In this document: in pieces, positions 25,704 through 34,949 of the stretch
Position numbering within the stretch: the stretch's first letter is position 1
Layout of the letters: the number at the start of each line of letters is the position of its first letter
DNA from: Oenanthe sinensis
Taxonomy: Eukaryota > Streptophyta > Magnoliopsida > Apiales > Apiaceae
NCBI GenBank assembly: GCA_028671895.1
Contig: CM053794.1
Coordinates: 16,416,501-16,480,500 of the forward strand
Direction: 5' to 3'
DNA: 64,000 nt
The notes under the pieces: generated by a model
What the model was told of the DNA's origin: nothing
Databases searched by the model: none
Seen by the model: the letters and a program-made list of their open reading frames with translations, nothing else
Made by a program: the position numbers and the translations under genes

Positions 25704-25704
25704 T

Positions 25705-27247
25705 TGTAGGGTTTCGTGACACAAACGCAGCGGAATAAGCGCGAAAAATAAATCAAAATAGCGAAACCCTCCGCAGGATCCATGCGAAAACAAAAGATTT
25801 AATTCGGAGATAAAGAATAAATACCTTTAGAAGCTTTAACAGTTCATTAATGGAAGATTAATGGAGGTCCAAAGCTTGTTTAATCACCACGTATCCCGCT
25901 CTCGCGATCTACGCTCTACGGTATCCACACGAACACTTTTTATGAAGGATTGATGTGTACTAGCACCCGAAAACTTCTTCTCTCTCTATCTTCCTCCTCT
26001 CTCAGAGCGGCTAGGGTTTTGTAAAATCTCTATTTTATTAAATCAGCCCATAAAGAGATTATATAGAGAGAGGAATAAGTTTTCTAATTATAATCCAATT
26101 ATAATTAATACTAATCCAAAATTCTAAATTATTTAATTAAGTCTCACTTAATTAATTAATTATTAATTTTGGAATTAGTTTAAGTAATTCATTTATTCTA
26201 TTTATATAATTAATTAAGTCATACTTAATTAATATCATAAATAAAATAAATTACTTATTTAATTTAAATTCATAATTTAAATTATTTCTCCTTCAAGCGT
26301 TCTTTGTGTGTGACCCTGTAGGTTATTATTACGTTGGCAACAATTTTAATATCTAATTAAAATTGTAAACAATGAGCGGCATCTAGTAATACATCATTGC
26401 TACCCAAGTAATAATAATAAATCGGTGATTCGATTAAGTCTTTCGTGAATAATGTTCCATGTAATATAATCCCTTTAATCTTGATATTATAGATTAAACT
26501 CAAGGCATGTCTCGTGTCATCCTCTTCATAATTTAATCTTTATTTTCTTGATCGATGAGTAGACTATTAAAATCAAATCAACATTTGAGCACGGCCGTGC
26601 ATTTCATAGTCTCACTCAAACAAGAGGCCAATAATATCACTCCTAAAATTAGGAGGATTAAATCCCATCTAGATCATTCATATTTCTCATACGATTCATA
26701 ATATACCCAATGTCCACTTTTATCATCACCCGGTCAAAGGTAACTTTTAATGTAATCAAAGTATATTAATTCTCGTATAGAAATATAATGATTTCAGGTC
26801 TAAGGATCATTACACCATTATCACAGTGAGAATTACTTATGACACTTACTTAACATGTAGAATCTCACGGCGGGTCATTCCAGTGCCATGCATTGATACA
26901 TGCACTTATGTTCTTGACTTTAGTATCTCCATTCCTATGACCAATGAGATGTGGTCATCTGTCAAGAAACATACTAGTCTTTGTGCATTATTATTGTCCT
27001 TAAATAATAATACTCGACTAGGGAATTTTAGGAATAAGATACTATTCATATAATCTCATTTTTTAAGTCACATACTTAAAGATATATAATACGTATCAAA
27101 ATTCCAAGGACATTTATTATGCTTTCAATTTATTACGCAGTAAATAAAACATAATAAATCAATAATAATCAATAAAACATAATCCTTAATAATAAATATT
27201 TTCCTTAAAATATAAAAAGTATTGTCTCTAGAGCACAATTACTAACA
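25705..27247 (-). mobile_element. Element E 5' LTR
   Basis: This 1543-bp LTR pairs with 18490-20033 and has TG...CA ends on the minus strand. It is directly followed, in element orientation, by the primer-binding site. Confidence 0.93.
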
Positions 27248-30200
27248 ATTTGTTGTCATCTCCAAAGGTTACCATTGGGTAGGCTTTCTCAACCAACTGT
27301 GATAGTAGAGCTTCAATCTTAATCACATCTCTTGTATCATGTAACTTTTTCCTTTTGTTACATATTCTGCAATCACAAATGGTTAAGCTTCTTGGTACTC
27401 AACTTCAATTGAGTCTAGATGAGTTAGAGATATTACTTTCAATAGTGGTAACAAAAGCTTCAACTTAACATGCACAAACTTATCTTTGACTGATCACTTC
27501 TCATTTACAACAGCCTTGACAAGGTAGTCTCAAGACTATGAGATTAGTGATTTCAACCTAACTTAAGGTAGACTAGCAGTCTTTACCCTATTGTGATTCT
27601 TATACATGTTTTGCCTAAGATTTTGCAAGTCCTAAGATATGCATTATCAAATTTAAGTGAACAATCATGAAAACAAGAACACATGGTAAACATCCAGCTT
27701 CAATGCATTTGATAAGAATTATGCAATTCAGGCATGTTATGCATATTAGAAAATTCAGTACTATCTACTTTAATCATTCTACACAAATGTGATAGATGTC
27801 AGGTAGATTTACAGATATTCAATAATTTTTTAAAAGCACATGGAATAGAGGAACTAACAAATTAATTATTAATTCTGTCTAATCCATTTCTGTTATTGTC
27901 TAACATTTTTAACTATCTCTAATTACCTAAGTCAGTTTTAGATTAATATTCGAATCTACAAATTTCACTAACTATTTAGATAATTCTACCATCTTTTAAT
28001 ATTCTTTTCCATAACAAGCAATACATGATATGATATGACATTTACATACAACTATATGAGTGGGAATAAATCATATGAATATAAGCACGTGAACAATTTC
28101 AAGTAAAAACAATTATAAAATATCTGATCTATGACCTGTTTGTCTATTAACAATTTTCACAAAATTAGCAGAGGTATTAAATCACATAAAATTTAAATCA
28201 AATTCAAGCAAATGTTCAGGGATACATCTAACCGTCTAGAACACCCTATCTAATTCTAGATGTTTATTTTATTGCATAGAAAAGCAAGTATGAAATGTAC
28301 TAATTAAACTCATGGACCCCCTAGCATGCAATATCTCATTCTTAGCAATCAATTAAGCATTTAAGTCTTAAGATGTTAACATGATGGCATGAATATAGTA
28401 CATTTCAATACTTAAAACTCTTACAGTTCTGAATTAGATAAATGTATACTAGTTAGAATGTATATATGTGAAGTGCTTAGTGATTTATCTTTAGTGTTGG
28501 TCATTGATGCCAGATATCCATTTGGTTCATCACTATCACTGATAGAATCAACCTTGCTTTTAACTTCACCAATAAATACCTTCGCTTGTTGCATCCTCAC
28601 TAATGATTTAGATTCCTACTGCAACCCAACACAGTCTCTGTCATTATTTGCTTGCTTAGGTTTCTTCAAACTATGTAGCATAACCTTGATCTTGTCTTTT
28701 ATAATTAACCATCCATGTCTTGTAACCGCCTCTTGAACTGGTCTTGAAAATCACCTCTATGGAATCTATAGGTAAGAAACTTAGATTTAGAATTGAGATC
28801 CGTCTGAATCTGATGTCACTAAACTTCTACTTGTCTTGCAGGCTTCACTTGCAGTCTAGTTCTCAAGTTATTCCATAGTGTAAGATTCACTTATAATACC
28901 TTGACCACAACCTTGAACTACTACATCTTCAATTCAGCTTCTCTGATCATTTCGTTTCTGTTCAGAGGTTCTCAACCTTGACTTCAATAAAATTTAGTTC
29001 CTGGGTCACAAATACAGTGGATTTGCTAACAACCTGTTTTACCAAATATTATCTACTTCAACTGTTGTTCTAGTTCATAGGTTTTCAGCACACAAATAGT
29101 TCCTCCAAGGATGATGTGGTCGTATCCTTAGATTCCCGATAGCTGTATCCCTACGTTCCAAATGATCTGCAGTGTTAACACGAATTTCCTGTAATCTCTC
29201 TGTAGAATAAACTTTAAAGCTTGTACTGAGATGCCAGGTAGTCCAGTCTATTCTCCTTCACTCCAACCCCTAAGATTTTTTCATTCAAAAATTCAACTCA
29301 AATTAACCAAAACCTGTAACCAAATTAATCTCTTCTTTTATAACATCTGAATAACCAGTGGGATCATATGGAGTAAACCTTTGAAGAAATTAATACCACT
29401 TTTTCTTCATCATTTTTCAGAATTGATTTCATTGGGTTTTCTTCAGTCAATTTTAGTTGTCTTCAATACCCGGAAAAATCTTCAACTACAAACTCTTTGA
29501 GCATTCTTGAATTAAAATTTAAGAAAAATTTAAATTTATAGAATTTTTAATTTCTTTAGAAAATAAATTAATCAAAAATAAAAATTTACAATTAATTAGT
29601 TTCAAGAATATTTGAAATTTATTAAAAATTAAAAATCTATAAATTAATATTTTAAGAAAAATTTTAGTTTTCTAGTATTTTAAATTTTTTAAAAAAATAA
29701 ATAAATCTAAAATAAAAATTAAATAGTACAAAACTTGGGGCACCAAATAACATTTTGGTATAGCTTTGATGGCGCTCGTAACCGTGGGGGCGCTTTTATA
29801 TATTGTTTGCTGAGGGCACTGCATACTTTTGATCTTTGAGGGCGCTGACCATATAAGACGCTTCTAGTCTTCAATGGATTTGCGCGTGCAGGTCACTTTT
29901 GAGAAAAAAAAATCTCCTTCTAATCCTTCCCCACGTGTAGCACATGTCACCTTCGAGTTACAGTAATTAGCCAAGTGAAGTTGTTTCGGTACCAAAAATG
30001 AACCAAGTTTTCCAAAAAAAAAATGATAAATAGATTTAACATAATTTTTTTTATAAAATTTATAAAATAAACTAATTAAGATTTATAACATAAACTAATA
30101 AAATTTATTAAAACAAATTTAAAAAAAGTTTTTAAAATAAATTTAATATTTAGATTATAAAATAAACTAATTAAAATTTATAATATAAACTTATAAAAGT

Positions 30201-30447
30201 TTATACAACAAATTTTATAAATGTTTATAAAATAAATTTAATATTAAATTTATAAAATAAACTAATTAAAATTTAAAACATAAATTAATAGAAGTTTACA
30301 AAATAAATTTTATAAAGCTTAGAAAATAAATTTATTAAAAGTTTATAATTAAACTTATTTTAACAAGGCCTCCATTCTGAGTCCAAACAACTTCGACACC
30401 TTGAGCTTCACTGAGCTATGGATCTTGATTTGTATATCAATCAACAT
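27248..30447 (-). pseudogene. Element D: decayed 5' half (leader, gag, protease start)
   Basis: Next to element E the minus strand encodes a copia protease-type stretch with VEKAYPMVTFGDDNK, which continues in sequence at 18489 after E is removed. Further right (27.4-29.5 kb) only short gag-like fragments separated by stops are visible. The stretch at 29.5-30.4 kb is extremely AT-rich. The part at 29750-29850 contains several 'ggcgct' motifs shared in style with 56660-56820. Confidence 0.6.
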
Positions 30448-30459
30448 GCTCTAATACGA
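30448..30459 (-). other. Element D primer-binding site, degenerate
   Basis: The minus-strand TCGTATTAGAGC has two mismatches to the methionine-tRNA complement TGGTATCAGAGC and lies two bases from the LTR end at 30462. Confidence 0.6.
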
Positions 30460-30461
30460 AT

Positions 30462-30933
30462 TGTTAGGTCCCGAAGTATCGTATAAGGGGGATTGAATAC
30501 AATACTCACAATAATTTAAATTCTTTTGGAAATTCGTGGATAAATAAATTATTGCTTCATAATGGGTTTGGTTATTTATAGTGTTTAGGGGAGCTGCTTA
30601 CTAATTTTCTGTGAGTTCGGATAAATCAGTTTAGTTCAAGAAAGTTAGCAAGAAAATAAACGGGATAAGATTCAGGGAATATATTTTTTTATATATAAAC
30701 CCTAAGGTTGCTACACCCAACTAAAAATATAACTGGTTTCCGAAGAACAAAATGAGTTCTTCGCTACTAACACAAAAATATAAGGCTCAGTTCCTATACA
30801 AATATATCTAAATTAGTACAAGGAAAAACTGAATCCATAGAGAGTAATATTTAAGAGTCCTGAGTATTTTTCGTTAAAAAACTGGGTCCTAATATTTAAC
30901 CGGAAGTAAAATATGAGTGTGTATAAATTATTC
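30462..30933 (-). mobile_element. Element D 5' LTR, first part, interrupted by element B
   Basis: On the plus strand it begins TGTTAGGTCCCGAAGTATCG next to the degenerate primer site. It contains a C-rich run just inside the end, typical of these LTRs (read on the minus strand). It is cut by the 5' LTR of element B, and the 5-bp target duplication 'tattc' is at 30929-30933. The continuation begins at 56523. Confidence 0.6.
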
Positions 30934-31468
30934 TGTTAAGAAACAAACACTGATGCTATCAGAGAATGCTCAAGAATAGAGTTTACACTGCTGACGTCAT
31001 CAGAGTTTAAGGAAGCTATCAGTCAGAGTTTACTATATCAGAGAATACTCAATCAGAGTTTTCTCTAGCAGAGAATGTTCAAATCAGAGAATAAACCACA
31101 TAGTTTATTATCAGAGTTTGTGAAGTAAACAAAAAAATTAGAATATGATTAGGATAGTGAAGAAGGAATTCAAATACAAGTCTATTTCCTTATTAAAGTT
31201 ATTCTTTTGATAATCTGTTTTTTAATTGAATCATAACTGTGTCTATATAAACACAGACATAGGTTAATATTATAAAAATCTTTTTCAAGTCTTATTTTTC
31301 ATAACCTAGCAGCTCTTGAGAACAAAGAATTTCTTGAGAGAGTTTTGTATTCCATTCATTATCATTAATACAAAAAGTGATTTTTTACATACTTGTGTTC
31401 ATATTCGATTATTAGGTACTATTATATTCAACCCCCCTTCTGTAATAAATTATCTTTTTGGGCAAATG
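30934..31468 (+). mobile_element. Element B 5' LTR
   Basis: It begins TGTTAAG and ends '...gggcaaatg', where CA would be expected. A TATA box, TATATAA, is at 31244-31250. U3 holds repeated 'cagagtttac' and 'cagagaat' motifs. The primer site TGGTATCAGAAC (31471-31482, one mismatch to the methionine-tRNA complement) follows. Confidence 0.9.
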
Positions 31469-31516
31469 ATTGGTATCAGAACAGGTTGTTAAATTCAACT
31501 CAAAGATCATATAATC

Positions 31517-32084
31517 ATGTCTTGAAACAAGTATGAAAGCATCATGATTCCAATATTGAGGAAGGCTGAATACCCTACATGGAGGGTGAAGATGATGATG
31601 TTTCTGGAAACAACTGATCCTGATTATTTAGACATAATCCATACAAGTCAGTATCTACCAACCAAACTAGTGCTATCTACAATTGTTGAAGGAAGACAAA
31701 TCCCTGAATATTACACTCTAAAGGACAAGAAAGAATGAACAAATGAAGAAAAACTTGAAGTCCTCAAGGATGCAAAGGTAAGGAATATTATGCACAATAG
31801 TCTTGACTCTGTTATGTTTAATAGGGTAATTGCATGTAAAACTGCCAAAAAAATTTGGGATGCACTAGAGGTTCAATGCCAAAGAACCAAAGAGATAAAG
31901 AAGAACAAGAGATCAGTCTTGATACAAGAATATGAATATTTTGAAGTTAAACAGAATGATTCCCTCACAGATATCTATGATAGATTTCTAACTCTGTTAA
32001 ATAACTTGGTTTTGGTGGATAAAGTGTATGACAATGAAGATTCTAACACCAAGTTTCTTAGAGCACTACCTGAAGAATGGGATT
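31517..32084 (+). pseudogene. Element B gag, first fragment
   Basis: It is homologous to the first roughly 190 residues of element A's Gag (AEYPTWRVKMMMFLE; EIKKNKRSVLIQEYEYFE). The second codon after ATG-TCT is a TGA stop, and a further TGA occurs where element A has Trp (near 31736). It is interrupted at LRALPEEWD by element A. The frame resumes after the duplicated target site at 44195. Confidence 0.9.
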
Positions 32085-32622
32085 TGTTAGGAATGCAAAC
32101 ACTGGTGATTGTCAGAGATTACTAAACAGAGTTTATGCTGACGTCATCAGCGTTTAAGGAAGCTGTCGGTCAGAGTTTACTCTACCAGAGAATACTCAAT
32201 CAGAGTTTACTCTAACAGAGAATGCTCAAATCAGAGAATGACAAACCGACAGAGTTTAGCTCCAGAGTTTATCAGAAAAGGAAACAGACAAATCAGAGTC
32301 TGATTTGGATAGTAAGAAGGAATTCAAGTGCAAGTCAAATTACCTTATTAAATCTATTCTTATCATAATCTGTTTTGTAATTGTATTTGTAGCTGTGTCT
32401 ATATAAACACAGAGATAGGTTATAATTAAATATCGAATTCATAAAAGCAATATCTTGTAACCTAGCAGCTCTTAAGAACTTAATATCTTGAGAGAGTTTT
32501 GTATTCAAGTTCATTATTAATACAAAACAGTATTCCATTCAATATACTTGTGTTCATAATCGATTTACAGGCACTATTACATTCAACCCCCTTCTGTAAT
32601 AGATTGATTATTCTGGGAAACA
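32085..32622 (+). mobile_element. Element A 5' LTR
   Basis: It runs from TGTTAGGAATGC to ...GGGAAACA. U3 has about two tandem units of roughly 30 bp built from 'cagagtttactcta' and 'cagagaatactcaa'. Each contains the short inverted repeat AGAGT-tt-ACTCT. The TATA box TATATAA is at 32400-32406. The C-rich 'cattcaacccccttctg' lies near the 3' end. Confidence 0.95.
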
Positions 32623-32624
32623 AT

Positions 32625-32636
32625 TGGTATCAGAGC
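32625..32636 (+). other. Element A primer-binding site
   Basis: TGGTATCAGAGC is an exact match to the complement of the initiator-methionine tRNA 3' end, two bases after the LTR. Confidence 0.95.
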
Positions 32637-32672
32637 AGGTTGTAAATTTCAACTCAAAAAGATCAAATAATC

Positions 32673-34925
32673 ATGTCTGGAAACAAGTATGAGAGCATCA
32701 GAATTCCAATATTGAAGAAGGCTGAATACCCTACATGGAGGGTGAAGATGATGATGTTCTTAGAAGCAACTGATCCTGATTACTTAGATAGGATCCATAC
32801 AGGTCAGTACCTACCAACCAAACTGGTGCCTTCTACAATTGTGGAAGGAAGACAAATCCCTGAGTATTACACCCTGAAGGACAAGAAAGAATGGACTAAT
32901 GAAGAAAAACAGGAAGTCTTGAAAGATGCAAAGGTAAGAAATATTCTACATAACAGTCTTGACTCTGTAATGTCTAACAGGGTAATAGCTTGCAAAACTG
33001 CCAAAGAAATCTGGGATGCACTGGAGGTTCAATGTCAAGGAACCAAGGAGATAAAGAAAAATAGAAGATCTGTTCTAATCCAAGAATATGAATACTTTGA
33101 GGCTAAGCAGAATGAGTCCCTCACAGATATCTATGATAGATTTCTAACTCTGTTGAATAACTTAGCTTTGGTGGATAAAGTATATGACAATGAAGATTCA
33201 AACACCAAATTTCTGAGGGCTCTTCCAGAAGAATGGGATCTGCAGACATCCTTGATAAGAGACAGGGCTGACTTGGATGAGATGTCCTTAGATGAAGTTT
33301 ATGGCAAATTGAAAACTCATGATCTGGAGTTACAGCAAAGAAGAAATAGAAAGAGTAACAAGGCAAGACCTATTGCTTTGAATGTTGAAGCAAAAATTGA
33401 AGAACCAAAAGAAAAGGTGCTTAAGGTTTCAACAAGGAAAGGAAAAGAAGTAGTACTCCAAGATAGCAGTGAATCAGAGTTTGAGGCAAACTCTGATGAA
33501 AACTCTGAAAATTCTTCAGACTCTGACATGATGGAGATGTTTGCTATGTTTGTCAAAAGCTTCAAGAAATACAGAAAATTTAGGAAGCAAGGAAACTTTC
33601 AGAAGAAGCATAGTGAGACAGACAAGAAAGACAGATTCAGAAAAAGGGAAAATAGAGATGCAAAATCAAAAATTCTTGATAAATCAAAGGTCAAGTGTTA
33701 CAAGTGCAACAAGATGGGACACTTTGCTACTGAGTGCAGAAGCAAGGAATCTGGGAAAGCTCTCATCACATCAAAGAACGATTGGATGGATTCCTCAGAC
33801 TCTGAAGAAGAAACTAACTATGCTCTCATGGCAAACTCTAATTCTCCCATTTTAAACTCTGACAAGGTACCAAACTCTGTTTTCAATTTTGATACTGAAG
33901 ATATTCATGAACTAAAGTCTTTTCTTAGAAATCTGCATGTTAGCTTTAAATCACAATCTCTTGAGAATGAAAGATTAAAATCTGAAATACAAACTCTGAA
34001 TGCTAGGAATGACTTTCTTGAAACTGAACTTGTTCACATGCTTAGTTTTAAGAAAGACTGTGAGAATGCTATACACATGCAAACTCAGTTGGAAATACAA
34101 GTCACATATTTGAAATCTGAGATAGCTAAGGAAAAAGAGACCTTCAGAGTTTGGACAAACTCTGGTAAGAAGGTCCAACAAATGCTTTCTGAAAAGAATT
34201 GGACATCTGCTTTAGGTTATGAATCTGATAAAGAAATTCATACTAATTCACACACAAAAGGAACATTGAGTGAACCTGTGAAGTTTGTTAGAGCTAGTAA
34301 TAATAAGAAAACTCTCCCTGAATGCTCTAAAAATAATAGTGTCCTAGATCTTAAGAGGGTGAATGTAGGGTTACTTTCACAGAAGCAACTTAAAGAAAAG
34401 TTGAAGGCAGTCACTAATAAAACTAAGAAGGTGAAAAGAAATAGGAATGGTAAAGTAGGAATTACTAAGGAGAATAATTACATAAATATCCCTGATGCTC
34501 CTAGGAAAATCTGTTTTACTTGTGGTAATTCTAATCACCTTGCTATTGACTGCAAACAAAAGAAAAAGAAAGAATCTGAAAGACCTAGGTTTGAGGCTAG
34601 AAAACAAACAAGATACAATCCCTGTTTTCATTGTGGTAGTTTATGGCATTCCATTTATACATGCAAAGATTATCATAATTTGTATTACAATTCTTACAAA
34701 CCAAAGCCTCAAAAGAGTGATTCTCCAAAACATACTGTCAAGCAAATATATGTGATAAAGTCTGATAAAAGGAGTGTAAACTCTGACAGTACAAACTCTG
34801 TGAATGCAAACTCTGATCATGTAAACTCTGTTAACACAAACTCTGACAAAAGAACTTCTGCTGCAAAAGTTAACAAGTTTTCAAAGAAAGGACCCAAACT
34901 AGTTTGGGTCCCCAAAATCTTCTAA
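32673..34925 (+). CDS. gag: Element A Gag, three zinc knuckles
   Basis: This 750-residue Gag starts at ATG within 'aatcatgtctgg', about 50 bp after the LTR. Residues 1-230 form the copia Gag (UBN2-type) capsid region (EYPTWRVKMMMFLE; LRALPEEWDLQTSLI). CX2CX4HX4C knuckles begin at residues 342 (CYKCNKMGHFATEC), 614 (CFTCGNSNHLAIDC) and 651 (CFHCGSLWHSIYTC). A Leu/Lys/Glu-rich, probably coiled-coil stretch lies around 415-500. Three knuckles and 750 residues are large for a copia Gag. The C terminus carries NSD repeats encoded by the AAACTCTGA motif and ends KLVWVPKIF-stop. The stop lies just before pol; see the junction entry. Expected role: RNA packaging and particle formation in the cytoplasm. 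Confidence 0.95.
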   Translation: MSGNKYESIRIPILKKAEYPTWRVKMMMFLEATDPDYLDRIHTGQYLPTKLVPSTIVEGRQIPEYYTLKDKKEWTNEEKQEVLKDAKVRNILHNSLDSVMSNRVIACKTAKEIWDALEVQCQGTKEIKKNRRSVLIQEYEYFEAKQNESLTDIYDRFLTLLNNLALVDKVYDNEDSNTKFLRALPEEWDLQTSLIRDRADLDEMSLDEVYGKLKTHDLELQQRRNRKSNKARPIALNVEAKIEEPKEKVLKVSTRKGKEVVLQDSSESEFEANSDENSENSSDSDMMEMFAMFVKSFKKYRKFRKQGNFQKKHSETDKKDRFRKRENRDAKSKILDKSKVKCYKCNKMGHFATECRSKESGKALITSKNDWMDSSDSEEETNYALMANSNSPILNSDKVPNSVFNFDTEDIHELKSFLRNLHVSFKSQSLENERLKSEIQTLNARNDFLETELVHMLSFKKDCENAIHMQTQLEIQVTYLKSEIAKEKETFRVWTNSGKKVQQMLSEKNWTSALGYESDKEIHTNSHTKGTLSEPVKFVRASNNKKTLPECSKNNSVLDLKRVNVGLLSQKQLKEKLKAVTNKTKKVKRNRNGKVGITKENNYINIPDAPRKICFTCGNSNHLAIDCKQKKKKESERPRFEARKQTRYNPCFHCGSLWHSIYTCKDYHNLYYNSYKPKPQKSDSPKHTVKQIYVIKSDKRSVNSDSTNSVNANSDHVNSVNTNSDKRTSAAKVNKFSKKGPKLVWVPKIF

Positions 34926-34949
34926 TTAAATTGCATTTACTGATTGCAG
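34869..34949 (+). other. Element A gag-pol junction, intron-like segment
   Basis: Gag stops at TAA (34923-34925), with a second in-frame stop (TGA, 34941-34943) before pol. Pol has no ATG at its start. A sequence resembling a 3' splice site, 'tttactgattgcag', ends at 34949 and is conserved in copies A, B (47179) and C (62797). Two GT sites are phase-compatible in all copies: Trp|GTCCCC (34908 in A) and Lys|GTTAAC (34869 in A). Removing either segment fuses Gag to Pol in frame as ...-GNRKNILVIDSGC. The shorter segment is 42, 41 and 41 nt in A, B and C. This is inference; no transcript is available. Confidence 0.5.

Larger units (their letters stand above)
18490..27247 (-). mobile_element. Element E: Ty1/copia retrotransposon inserted in element D
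   Basis: This 8758-bp minus-strand element has near-identical 1.54-kb LTRs, a methionine-tRNA-type primer site, a polypurine tract and a copia-type gag-pol order. The coding region carries numerous stops and frameshifts, although the LTRs are almost identical. It interrupts the protease region of element D. Confidence 0.93.

Noticed and set aside
34944..34946. Pol start at TTG
   Set aside because: The TTG lies in the conserved splice-acceptor-like segment. No ATG exists there, and non-AUG initiation is not needed if the junction is spliced.
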